From Pseudomonadota bacterium (GTDB taxonomy: Bacteria; Pseudomonadota; Alphaproteobacteria; Rhizobiales; Xanthobacteraceae), in assembly GCA_023433965.1 (NCBI GenBank), contig JAEYTQ010000787.1:1-6147 (forward strand): a stretch of DNA of 6,147 bases, read 5' to 3'. The notes below the pieces were generated by a model. The model was not told the origin of the DNA. It searched no databases and saw only the letters and a list, made by a program, of their open reading frames with translations. Position numbers and translations under genes: made by a program. Position 1 is the stretch's first letter. Every line of letters starts with the position of its first letter. This document shows, in pieces, positions 1-5,966 of this stretch.

Positions 1-411
1 GTACTGCCCTTCATCACCTCGATTTCGGTCGACGTGTTCAAGACGGTGCCGCCGGTCTTGAAGGAAGCCGCCTATGGCGTCGGCTGCACCACCTGGGAAG
101 TCGTCCGCAGCGTGGTGATCCCCTACACTCGCGTCGGCATCATCGGCGGTGTCATGCTGGCGCTGGGCCGCGCGCTCGGCGAGACGATGGCGGTGACCTT
201 CATCATCGGCAATTCGTTCCGGATCTCCTCGTCGATCTTCGCCCCGGGCACCACGATCTCGGCGGCGATCGCCTCAGAGTTCGCCGAGAGCGACGGCCTG
301 CACCAGTCCGGCCTGATCCTGCTCGGCCTGCTGCTGTTCGTGCTGACGTTCTTCGTGCTCGCGGCGGCGCGGCTGATGCTGATGCGCCTGGAAACCAAGG
401 CCGGAAAGTGA
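1..411 (+). CDS. pstC: Phosphate ABC transporter permease PstC, C-terminal part (5' end outside window)
   Basis: Inner-membrane permease that pairs with PstA to form the phosphate channel of the high-affinity PstSCAB importer. The reading frame is open from base 1 and ends at TGA 409-411, so 136 C-terminal residues are visible and the start lies upstream. Visible residues 22-24 begin the EAA loop ([14 protein letters not shown]), the cytoplasmic contact to the ATPase in ABC permeases. It is followed by the PstC/PstA hallmark GRALGETMA within a hydrophobic segment at about residues 44-66. A last membrane helix spans about 102-123, then a short basic tail (RLETKAGK). pstA follows after 4 nt, which fits translational coupling. 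PstC and PstA are paralogues; the gene order, this one first and a shorter permease next, supports PstC. A GTG at 34 lies in frame, but the coding frame clearly continues upstream of it, so it is not the start. Confidence 0.93.
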   Translation, partial: VLPFITSISVDVFKTVPPVLKEAAYGVGCTTWEVVRSVVIPYTRVGIIGGVMLALGRALGETMAVTFIIGNSFRISSSIFAPGTTISAAIASEFAESDGLHQSGLILLGLLLFVLTFFVLAAARLMLMRLETKAGK

Positions 412-415
412 AGCC

Positions 416-1261
416 ATGAACCCGATCTATGCACGTCGCCGCCGCTGGGATGTTATTATCCGCGGCCTCTGCATCGCAGCCGCCGCCTTCGGCGTCACCT
501 GGCTCGCGCTGATCCTCGCCACGCTGCTCTACAACGGCCTGGCCGGACTCAACCTCCAGGTCTTCACCGCCGACACGCCGCCGCCCGGATCGACCGAGGG
601 CGGCCTGCGCAACGCCATCGTCGGTTCGCTGATCATGACCGCGATCGGTGTCGGCATCGGCGCGCCGCTCGGCCTGTTCGCCGGCACTTATCTCGCCGAA
701 TATGGCCGCAACGACAAGCTGACCTCGGTGATCCGTTTCATCAACGACATTCTCCTGTCGGCGCCCTCGATCATCATCGGCCTGTTCATCTACGGCGCGG
801 TCGTGGTGCCGATGCGAGGCTTCTCGGCGATCGCGGGCGCGCTGGCGCTCGCCGTCATCGTGATCCCGGTCGTGGTGCGTACCACGGAGGACATGCTGCT
901 GCTGGTGCCGAATCCGCTGCGTGAAGCCGCCAGCGCGCTGGGCCTGCCGCGCTCGCTCGTGATCAAGCGCATCGCCTATCGCGCGGCGCGAGCCGGTCTG
1001 ATCACCGGCGTGCTGCTCGCCACGGCCCGCGTCGCCGGCGAGACGGCGCCGCTGCTGTTCACCGCGCTCTCCAACCAGTTCTTCAGCCTGGGCCTGGACA
1101 AGACGATGGCCAACCTGCCGGTGACCATCAACAATTTCGTGCAGAGCCCCTACGCCTACTGGAAGCAGCTCGCCTGGAGCGGTGCGCTGTTGATCACCCT
1201 GACCGTGCTTGCCCTTAACATTGGCGCGCGCATCATCGGCGCCGAGAGGACTCCGAAATGA
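416..1261 (+). CDS. pstA: Phosphate ABC transporter permease PstA
   Basis: Second membrane subunit of the PstSCAB phosphate importer, 281 residues, a normal length for PstA. Hydrophobic stretches suggest six membrane helices at roughly 15-39, 68-95, 113-131, 136-155, 196-218 and 251-275, with a basic N-terminus (ARRRRW) expected in the cytoplasm. The EAA loop starts at residue 170 ([11 protein letters not shown]) and is followed by the family signature [14 protein letters not shown] (204-217), which corresponds to GRALGET in PstC. The ATG at 416 is preceded by GGAAAG (403-408) with 7 nt spacing, inside the end of pstC. The stop overlaps the pstB start in an ATGA (1258-1261), so PstA and PstB are probably made by coupled translation. 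All expected motifs are present and I see nothing odd in the gene. Confidence 0.95.
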   Translation: MNPIYARRRRWDVIIRGLCIAAAAFGVTWLALILATLLYNGLAGLNLQVFTADTPPPGSTEGGLRNAIVGSLIMTAIGVGIGAPLGLFAGTYLAEYGRNDKLTSVIRFINDILLSAPSIIIGLFIYGAVVVPMRGFSAIAGALALAVIVIPVVVRTTEDMLLLVPNPLREAASALGLPRSLVIKRIAYRAARAGLITGVLLATARVAGETAPLLFTALSNQFFSLGLDKTMANLPVTINNFVQSPYAYWKQLAWSGALLITLTVLALNIGARIIGAERTPK

Positions 1262-2079
1262 GTGAAATGTCTGTTTCCGTCAGTGCGCCGACCGTTCATC
1301 CCGGCTCGCATCCGTTGCCCGAGGCGCCCGCGAAGGTCACGGCGCGCAACCTCAACTTCTACTACGGCGAGCACCATGCGTTGAAGAACATCAACCTGGC
1401 GCTCGGCACCAACCGCGTCACGGCCTTCATCGGCCCGTCCGGCTGCGGCAAGTCCACGCTGCTGCGCATCTTCAACCGTATGTACGATCTCTATCCCGGC
1501 CAGCGCGCCACTGGCCAATTGTTGCTCGACCAGACCAACATCCTCGACCCGAAGCTCGACCTCAACCTGCTCCGTGCCCGTGTCGGCATGGTGTTCCAGA
1601 AGCCGACGCCGTTCCCGATGACGATCTACGAAAACATTGCCTTCGGCATCCGTCTCTACGAGAAGATATCGAAATCCGAGATGGACGGCCGTGTCGAGAA
1701 GGCGCTGCGCGGCGGCGCGCTGTGGAACGAGGTCAAGGACAAGCTCAACGCCTCCGGCCTGTCGCTTTCCGGCGGCCAGCAGCAGCGCCTCTGCATCGCC
1801 CGCACCGTCGCTGTGCGGCCCGAAGTCATCCTGTTCGACGAGCCCTGCTCGGCGCTCGATCCGATCTCGACCGCCAAGGTCGAGGAGCTGATCCAGGAAT
1901 TGTCGGAAAACTACACGATCGCGATCGTCACCCACAACATGCAGCAGGCGGCGCGCGTCTCCGACAAGACCGCCTTCATGTATCTCGGCGAACTGATCGA
2001 GTTCGACGACACCAGCAAGATCTTCACGTCGCCGACCGACCGGCGCACGCAGGATTACATCACCGGCCGGTTCGGCTGA
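1258..2079 (+). CDS. pstB: Phosphate import ATP-binding protein PstB
   Basis: Cytoplasmic ATPase that drives phosphate import through PstC/PstA; 273 residues, usual for PstB. All ABC motifs are present: Walker A GPSGCGKS (59-66), Q-loop glutamine 114 in [15 protein letters not shown], signature LSGGQ (170-174), Walker B ILFDE (191-195) with catalytic Glu195, D-loop SALD (198-201) and switch His226 in VTHNM. The QKPTPFPM stretch, the [11 protein letters not shown] segment and [12 protein letters not shown] are typical of PstB rather than of other importer ATPases. The ATG at 1258 overlaps the pstA stop, and GAGGA (1246-1250) lies 7 nt upstream of it. The first 26 or so residues, rich in Ser, Pro and Ala, form a non-conserved N-terminal tail before the nucleotide-binding domain. 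The gene sits between pstA and phoU in the standard order. Confidence 0.97.
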   Translation: MSEMSVSVSAPTVHPGSHPLPEAPAKVTARNLNFYYGEHHALKNINLALGTNRVTAFIGPSGCGKSTLLRIFNRMYDLYPGQRATGQLLLDQTNILDPKLDLNLLRARVGMVFQKPTPFPMTIYENIAFGIRLYEKISKSEMDGRVEKALRGGALWNEVKDKLNASGLSLSGGQQQRLCIARTVAVRPEVILFDEPCSALDPISTAKVEELIQELSENYTIAIVTHNMQQAARVSDKTAFMYLGELIEFDDTSKIFTSPTDRRTQDYITGRFG

Positions 2080-2090
2080 GGAGACGGAAC

Positions 2091-2807
2091 ATGGGTTCTG
2101 AACATACCGCGAAGGCCTTCGACACCGACCTCCAGGAGCTTACCCGCCTCGTCGCTGAGATGGGCGGCATCGCCGAACGCATGATCGTCGATTCCGTCGA
2201 CGCGCTGATCCGCCGCGACGTCCCGCTCGGTCAGCGCGTCGTCGCCACCGACGCCGAACTCGACGCGCTGCAGAAGCGCATCGAGGAGCGCGCGGTGCTC
2301 ACGATCGCCCGCCGTCAGCCGATGGCGGTGGACCTGCGCGAGATCGTCGGCGCGATGCGCGTCGCGACCGACCTCGAGCGCATCGGCGACCTCGCCAAGA
2401 ACATGGGCAAGCGCGTCGCGGCGCTGGAGACGGACTTCCATCCGCTGAAGCTGTTCCGCGGCCTGGAGCACATGACCGACCTCGTACAGCAGCAGGTCAA
2501 GTCGGTGCTGGACGCCTATGCCGCGCACGATCTGCCGGCGGCGATGGCGGTCTGGAAGGGCGACGAGGAAGTCGACGCGATCTGCACCTCGCTGTTCCGC
2601 GAGCTCCTCACCTACATGATGGAGGATCCGCGCAACATCTCGTTCTGCATCCATTTGATGTTCTGCGCCAAGAACATCGAGCGGATCGGCGACCATGCCA
2701 CCAACATCGCCGAAACCGTATTCTACATGATCGAGGGGCAGGCGATCACCGACAAGCGGCCGAAGGGCGACATGACGACCTTCGCGACGACGATACCGAA
2801 TACCTGA
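2091..2807 (+). CDS. phoU: Phosphate signalling complex protein PhoU
   Basis: Cytoplasmic negative regulator that links the PstSCAB transporter to the PhoR-PhoB two-component system; in known systems its loss causes constitutive Pho expression or phosphate overload. The 238 residues match the family length. Two PhoU helical repeats are visible, each with its metal-binding-type motif: DLERIGDLAKNM (94-105) and NIERIGDHATNI (195-206). The first repeat spans about 10-115 and the second about 120-215; a short polar tail ends in TTIPNT. The ATG at 2091 is chosen because an AGGAG (2079-2083) stands 7 nt upstream and the protein then starts as PhoU proteins do. The frame is open further 5', but that part is a shadow inside pstB. 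The gap to pstB is 11 nt, so it belongs to the same transcript. Confidence 0.96.
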   Translation: MGSEHTAKAFDTDLQELTRLVAEMGGIAERMIVDSVDALIRRDVPLGQRVVATDAELDALQKRIEERAVLTIARRQPMAVDLREIVGAMRVATDLERIGDLAKNMGKRVAALETDFHPLKLFRGLEHMTDLVQQQVKSVLDAYAAHDLPAAMAVWKGDEEVDAICTSLFRELLTYMMEDPRNISFCIHLMFCAKNIERIGDHATNIAETVFYMIEGQAITDKRPKGDMTTFATTIPNT

Positions 2808-2829
2808 AGACCTGAGGAGCGACGACCCG

Positions 2830-3537
2830 ATGGGTGCACGCATTATGGTGGTTGAAGACGAGGAAGCTCTCACCGAGCTTCTTCGCTACAACCTCGAAGG
2901 CGACGGCTATGACGTCGAGACGGTGATGCGCGGCGACGACGCCGATACCCGCCTCAAGGAGCATATTCCCGATCTGATCGTGCTCGACTGGATGCTGCCG
3001 GGCCTGTCGGGCATCGAGCTGTGCCGGCGCCTGCGCACCCGCCCAGAGACCAAGCAGCTGCCGATCATCATGCTCACCGCGCGCGGCGAGGAGAGCGAGC
3101 GGGTGCGGGGACTTGCGACCGGCGCCGACGATTACATCGTCAAGCCGTTCTCGGTGCCGGAGTTGCTCGCCCGTGTGAAGGGCCTGCTCAGGCGCGCCAG
3201 CCCCGAGCGGCTCGCCACCGTCCTCGCCTATGGCGATATCGAGCTCGACCGCGACAAGCGCCGCGTGGCGCGCTCGGGCCGGCCGATCGACCTCGGCCCG
3301 ACCGAATATCGCCTCCTGGAGTTCTTCCTGGAGCATCCCGGCCGCGTGTTCTCGCGCGAGCAGCTGCTCGACAGCGTCTGGGGACGCGACATCTACATCG
3401 ACGAGCGCACCGTCGACGTTCATATCGGGCGCCTGCGCAAGCTGCTCAATCTCGGCCGCGAGCAGGACCCGATCCGCACCGTCCGCGGCGCCGGCTACGC
3501 GCTGGACGATCGCTTCGCGAAGGCAGAGCAGACCTGA
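2830..3537 (+). CDS. phoB: Phosphate regulon response regulator PhoB (OmpR/PhoB family)
   Basis: Transcription factor that, when phosphorylated by PhoR under phosphate starvation, binds Pho boxes and activates phosphate-scavenging genes, including pst itself. It has 235 residues. The receiver domain covers about 4-118: acidic pocket Glu9/Asp10, phospho-acceptor Asp53 (VLDWMLPG), switch Thr83 (MLTAR) and Lys105 (VKPF). The winged-helix DNA-binding domain covers about 132-228, with recognition helix RTVDVHIGRLRKLL (193-206) and the C-terminal wing RTVRGAGYAL. Identity as PhoB rather than another OmpR-type regulator rests on this domain pattern plus its place directly behind phoU (22-nt gap). 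AGGAG at 2815-2819 lies 10 nt before the ATG. No phoR follows, so the kinase gene is probably upstream of the pst genes. This is the last gene of the operon; the next gene is convergent. Confidence 0.95.
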   Translation: MGARIMVVEDEEALTELLRYNLEGDGYDVETVMRGDDADTRLKEHIPDLIVLDWMLPGLSGIELCRRLRTRPETKQLPIIMLTARGEESERVRGLATGADDYIVKPFSVPELLARVKGLLRRASPERLATVLAYGDIELDRDKRRVARSGRPIDLGPTEYRLLEFFLEHPGRVFSREQLLDSVWGRDIYIDERTVDVHIGRLRKLLNLGREQDPIRTVRGAGYALDDRFAKAEQT

Positions 3538-3581
3538 GTTTTTGGATCCCGGATTAGCGAGCCACGGCAACAATCTCGGTC

Positions 3582-3728
3582 GTCATCCCGGGGAGCGCGC
3601 AGCGCGAGCCCGGGATCCATAACCGTAGGACGTGGTTTGGCGGGGACTCGCAGTAGTCATCTCGCGCAATTACCCCGCCCTTGGGGGTTTGGATCCCCGT
3701 GCGCAATCGCGCATCAGGCGAGGATGAC
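3582..3728. repeat. Compound palindromic intergenic element with GTCATCC / GGATGAC ends
   Basis: The gap between phoB and gcrA holds a 147-bp element bounded by a 7-bp terminal inverted repeat, GTCATCC (3582-3588) and GGATGAC (3722-3728). Each end leads through a GC-rich segment to a GGATCC (3613-3618 and 3691-3696), giving two roughly 37-bp arms around a 72-bp centre. The left arm is itself a tight hairpin. The right arm contains GCGCAATCGCGC instead, so the arms share their borders but not their cores. The left arm and the ATCCATAACC behind it resemble short dispersed palindromes I recall from Bradyrhizobium and Rhodopseudomonas intergenic regions; that family link is from memory only. A third GGATCC at 3544-3549 may be the remnant of another copy. 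No coding potential is seen here. Confidence 0.55.
3585..3616 (+). terminator. GC-rich hairpin after phoB, possible transcription end
   Basis: ATCCCGGG (3585-3592) pairs perfectly with CCCGGGAT (3609-3616), and inside it CGCG (3596-3599) pairs with CGCG (3603-3606) around a 3-nt loop. It lies 47 nt after the phoB stop in a convergent gap, where a terminator is expected. No T-run follows, so if it stops transcription it is not a classic intrinsic terminator. It is also the left arm of the palindromic element. Confidence 0.3.
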
Positions 3729-3741
3729 ACCGAACAATTGG

Positions 3742-3762
3742 AGCCGTCGTCGCGTAACGGCT
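3742..3762 (-). terminator. Small hairpin behind gcrA, weak terminator candidate
   Basis: AGCCGT (3742-3747) and ACGGCT (3757-3762) form a perfect 6-bp stem with a 9-nt loop, 22 nt beyond the gcrA stop codon as read on the minus strand. On that strand the stem is followed by CCAATTGTTC, not by a run of T, so support for termination is thin. Confidence 0.2.
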
Positions 3763-3784
3763 GCCATCGGCTAGATCGACAAAC

Positions 3785-4297
3785 TCACCGCGTGCCCGGC
3801 TTCGGGGCTGCGCGGCGCCGATCCGCTGCGGGCTGATAGGCCACGCGCGAATGCTGGGCGCAGTAGGGCAGGCCGGACAGCGCCTTGCCGCCGCAGAAGA
3901 AGAAATCCGGGCTCGAGGGATCGCCGACCGGCCAGTGGCAGGTCGCCTCGTTCAATTCCAGCAGCGACAGCCGCTGGCTCATCGGCACCACGTTGTCGTA
4001 GGTGACGGGCTCTGCCTCCACCTCGACCTCGAAGGCCTGCGCCAGCGCGGTGTTGCCGCGCGCGACGGGCCGGGTCACCCGCATCATGTGCTGCGCGGGC
4101 CGCGCCTTGCGCGGCCGCGGCGCCGCCGATGAAGGGCTCTTGGCGCGGCCGGACAGGCCGAGCCGGTGCACTTTGCCGATCACGGCATTGCGGGTCACAT
4201 TGCCGAGCTCGGCCGCGATCTGGCTGGCCGAAAGTCCGGCCTCCCAGAGCTTTTTCAGCTGCTCGACGCGATCATCGGACCAGGTCAAAACCGTCAT
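3785..4297 (-). CDS. gcrA: GcrA family cell-cycle transcriptional regulator
   Basis: Alphaproteobacterial cell-cycle regulator which, in Caulobacter, binds the housekeeping sigma factor and promotes transcription at promoters carrying CcrM-methylated GANTC sites. The product has 170 residues, close to Caulobacter GcrA. The N-terminal DNA-binding region (about 1-50) has the family pattern WSDDRVEQLKKLWEAGLSASQIA, then NAVIGKVHRLGL (37-48). A variable basic, Ala/Pro-rich linker follows (about 51-105). The C-terminal sigma-binding part carries the conserved C120-x-W122-P-x-G-D-P, FCG (134-136), PYC (144-146), H149 and AYQP (153-156). The start ATG (4297-4295, complement) has a purine-rich site on the minus strand: AAGGG 4 nt away and GAGGG just beyond it. 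The gene is convergent with phoB and divergent from argD. I could not identify a confident gcrA promoter; the GANTC cluster upstream makes methylation control plausible, but that is inference. Confidence 0.95.
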   Translation of the reverse strand: MTVLTWSDDRVEQLKKLWEAGLSASQIAAELGNVTRNAVIGKVHRLGLSGRAKSPSSAAPRPRKARPAQHMMRVTRPVARGNTALAQAFEVEVEAEPVTYDNVVPMSQRLSLLELNEATCHWPVGDPSSPDFFFCGGKALSGLPYCAQHSRVAYQPAADRRRAAPKPGTR

Positions 4298-4378
4298 TGC
4301 ACCCTTTCCCTCGCTGCGCGCCTGCCATCCTGGGGCCCTCGCAGCGAATGCCTAAGCCGTGAAAAACCCGTGCCGCCA

Positions 4379-4592
4379 GAATCCCTTAAGGCTCGCCGGG
4401 CGCGCTCAAGACGCCCGAACGTTTACGCCGGTACATTAGGACTCTTGGGATCAGAACTGCTGCACGAGATGTCGTATCTGACAGTTCAAACGCTACAATA
4501 TGGCGTGACTCTCGCGCAAGAGTCCGCCGACTCGCTTCCACATGTTCCGTGGTGAAAACCCCGCAAAATCGGCACCGCAAGACTACGGAATC
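4379..4592. promoter_or_regulatory. Cluster of six GANTC (CcrM-type) methylation motifs
   Basis: GANTC occurs at 4379, 4440, 4507, 4520, 4529 and 4588 (first base of each). In the rest of the window I find only five more: 546, 910, 1249, 2190 and 3645. GANTC is the target of the cell-cycle methylase CcrM in Alphaproteobacteria, and GcrA acts at promoters that carry it. The cluster lies 82-295 bp upstream of the gcrA start and 166-379 bp upstream of the argD start. That the sites are methylated and functional is inferred. Confidence 0.6.
4507..4524. repeat. 18-bp near-palindrome made of two GANTC sites
   Basis: GACTCT (4507-4512) and AGAGTC (4519-4524) are exact inverted copies around CGCGCA. 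Only one symmetric pair (positions 7 and 12) breaks a perfect 18-bp palindrome. A third GACTC starts at 4529. The size and symmetry fit an operator for a dimeric protein, or a paired methylation target. No protein is identified. Confidence 0.5.
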
Positions 4593-4620
4593 AGCGTTTC
4601 GCGAGGCTTTCCGGGCGGCA

Positions 4621-4648
4621 TTGACACCCGTCTTGCCAAGCATAAGAT
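4621..4648 (+). promoter_or_regulatory. Sigma-70-type promoter for argDF
   Basis: A perfect -35 box TTGACA (4621-4626) and a -10-like TAAGAT (4643-4648, 4 of 6 matches to TATAAT) are separated by 16 nt. Transcription would start near 4654-4656 and leave a leader of about 103 nt before the argD ATG. It is the best promoter match I see in the gap on either strand. A GANTC at 4588-4592 lies just upstream of the -35 box. Confidence 0.6.
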
Positions 4649-4651
4649 AGT

Positions 4652-4689
4652 GCAACGTGCCGCCCTTAAAAGGCGGCACGTTGCGTTTT
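4652..4689 (+). terminator. Perfect 13-bp stem-loop with short T-run in the argD leader
   Basis: GCAACGTGCCGCC (4652-4664) pairs perfectly with GGCGGCACGTTGC (4672-4684) around the 7-nt loop CTTAAAA, followed by GTTTT (4685-4689). On the plus strand this has the form of an intrinsic terminator; on the minus strand there is no T-run. It begins at, or 2-3 nt before, the start point predicted from the promoter just upstream. So it may be a 5'-end stabilising stem, an attenuator, the end of a short RNA coming from further upstream, or a protein-binding dyad. The structure is certain; the function is open. Confidence 0.55.
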
Positions 4690-4757
4690 CCGGGGCCGGT
4701 CAGTGGTGCGTTGCGCAATGCGCGCGTCATACCGTCCGCAACATTCAAGTGGCCGTC

Positions 4758-5966
4758 ATGACTAACAGCGCAGCGCCGCATTTGCTCCCCGTCTTCGCCA
4801 GGGCCGACCTCGGTTTCGAGCGTGGCGAAGGCTGCTGGCTGATCGCGACCAACGGGGATCGCTATCTCGATTTCACCTCGGGCGTGGCGGTGAATGCGCT
4901 CGGCCACGTGCATCCAGCGCTGGTCAAGGCCCTGCAGGAGCAGGCGACGAAGCTCTGGCACATGTCGAACCTGTTCCAGAGCCCGGATGGCGAGAAGCTC
5001 GCGGCGCGCCTGTGCAAGGAAAGTTTTGCGGACTTCGTGTTCTTCTGCAATTCCGGCGCCGAGGCGCTGGAAGGCGTGATCAAGCTGGTGCGCCACCATC
5101 ACTTCTCCAAGGGGCATCCGGAGCGCTATCGCCTCGTCACCTTCGAGGGCGCCTTCCACGGCCGCACGCTCGCGACGCTCGCTGCGACCGGATCTGCCAA
5201 ATATCTCGAAGGCTTCGGCCCGCCGATGGACGGGTTCGACCAGGTGCCGCATGGCGATCTGGACGCTGTGAAGAAGGCGATTGGCCCGCACACCGGCGGC
5301 ATTCTCATCGAGCCGATCCAGGGCGAGGGCGGCGTTCGTGCCGCGCCTGCCGGCTTCCTGAAGGCGCTGCGCGAGCTCTGCAACGAGCGCGGCCTGTTGC
5401 TCGCCTTCGACGAGGTGCAGACCGGCATGGGCCGCACTGGCGATCTGTTTGCTTACAGGCGTACCGGCGTCACACCCGACGTGATGTCGCTGGCCAAGGC
5501 GCTCGGCGGCGGCTTCCCGATCGGCGCGGTGCTGGCGACCGCGGAGGCGGCCGCCGGCATGGGGCCCGGCTCGCACGGCTCGACCTTCGGCGGCAATCCG
5601 CTCGCGATCGCCGCGGCCAACGCCGTGCTCGACGTCATGCTCGAGCCCGGCTTCTTCGACCAGGTCCAGAAGATGTCGCTGCTGCTGAAACAGAAGCTCG
5701 CCTCCGTGATCGACCGTCACCCTGATGTCGTCAGCGAGGTGCGCGGCGAGGGGCTCCTGGTCGGCATCAAGGCCGTGGTGCCCTCCGCCGACCTGGTTGC
5801 GGCGCTGCGCGCCGAAAAGCTGCTCACCGTCGGGGCCGGCGACAACGTCGTTCGCTTCCTGCCGCCCCTGATCGTCACCGCAATGGAGATCGAGGACAGC
5901 GTCGGGCGGCTCGAACGCGCCTGCATGGCACTCTCGTCCAGCCAGACCAAGCGGGCGGCAAGCTGA
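4758..5966 (+). CDS. argD: Acetylornithine aminotransferase (class III PLP aminotransferase)
   Basis: PLP enzyme of arginine biosynthesis that converts N-acetylglutamate semialdehyde and glutamate to N-acetylornithine and 2-oxoglutarate in the cytoplasm; ArgD enzymes often also serve lysine synthesis. It has 402 residues, normal for ArgD. Visible landmarks: [13 protein letters not shown] (38-50), NSGAEA for cofactor phosphate binding (98-103), FHGRT (133-137), IEPIQGEGG (184-192), [12 protein letters not shown] (217-228) with Asp218, Schiff-base Lys247 in [14 protein letters not shown], and STFGGNP (275-281). The ATG at 4758 is chosen because the protein then begins as family members do ([21 protein letters not shown]) and because the promoter and hairpin lie upstream. 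Its ribosome-binding site is weak (AAGTGG, 4747-4752), and GTG 4749 is a possible alternative start. argF overlaps its stop by one base, which supports the arginine role over other class III aminotransferases. Confidence 0.95.
   Translation: MTNSAAPHLLPVFARADLGFERGEGCWLIATNGDRYLDFTSGVAVNALGHVHPALVKALQEQATKLWHMSNLFQSPDGEKLAARLCKESFADFVFFCNSGAEALEGVIKLVRHHHFSKGHPERYRLVTFEGAFHGRTLATLAATGSAKYLEGFGPPMDGFDQVPHGDLDAVKKAIGPHTGGILIEPIQGEGGVRAAPAGFLKALRELCNERGLLLAFDEVQTGMGRTGDLFAYRRTGVTPDVMSLAKALGGGFPIGAVLATAEAAAGMGPGSHGSTFGGNPLAIAAANAVLDVMLEPGFFDQVQKMSLLLKQKLASVIDRHPDVVSEVRGEGLLVGIKAVVPSADLVAALRAEKLLTVGAGDNVVRFLPPLIVTAMEIEDSVGRLERACMALSSSQTKRAAS

Larger units (their letters stand above)
4298..4757. 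other. 460-bp divergent regulatory gap between gcrA and argD
   Basis: No gene is supported here. Base composition is clearly less GC-rich than in the flanking genes around 4430-4500 and 4555-4600. Contents from left to right: the gcrA ribosome-binding site (4302-4312); an 8-bp palindrome CCTTAAGG (4384-4391); a 6-bp hairpin CGGGCG/CGCCCG (4397-4402 and 4412-4417); six GANTC sites; a lone TACAAT (4494-4499) without a good -35; a promoter (4621-4648); and a strong stem-loop (4652-4689). TTAA-N7-TTAA (full CtrA site) and a perfect DnaA box were looked for and not seen. The region must carry the control of both gcrA and the argDF operon. Confidence 0.75.

Noticed and set aside
1156..1935. 259-codon minus-strand open frame antisense to pstA/pstB
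   Set aside because: Antisense shadow without recognisable protein features, opposite intact ABC transporter motifs.
1722..2090. Upstream in-frame extension of phoU into pstB
   Set aside because: An Arg/His-rich shadow of pstB; phoU has its own AGGAG and ATG at 2091 and family-like start and length.
2055..3573. Two long minus-strand open frames (2055-2873 and 2746-3573) antisense to phoU and phoB
   Set aside because: They lie opposite genes with full family motifs, show no motifs of their own, and have the composition expected for antisense frames in high-GC DNA.
3021..3622. Plus-strand open frames overlapping phoB in other frames (3021-3557, 3230-3622)
   Set aside because: Highly Arg/Ala/Pro-rich shadows of phoB without ribosome-binding sites or domains.
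3672..3690. ACCCC/GGGGT mini-hairpin followed by TT as a phoB terminator
   Set aside because: The stem is only 5 bp, with a short T-run, and it lies inside the palindromic element; too weak to list as its own feature.
4467..4486. Pho-box-like CTGTCAG on the minus strand upstream of gcrA
   Set aside because: Only one half-site resembles CTGTCAT; the copy expected 11 bp on reads GACATCT, which does not match, so PhoB control of gcrA is not supported.
4704..4722. TTGCGCAA palindrome in the argD leader
   Set aside because: Only 8 bp with no spacer and common in GC-rich DNA; no independent sign of an operator.
4542..4757. 72-codon in-frame N-terminal extension of argD starting at ATG 4542
   Set aside because: The added residues do not resemble ArgD N-termini, and the extension would cover the TTGACA promoter and the 13-bp hairpin; the ATG at 4758 gives the normal protein.
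4386..5720. 444-codon open frame on the minus strand antisense to argD
   Set aside because: It is a shadow of GC-rich argD codons: rich in Arg, His, Ala and Glu, no recognisable domain, and it runs across the argD promoter and hairpin.
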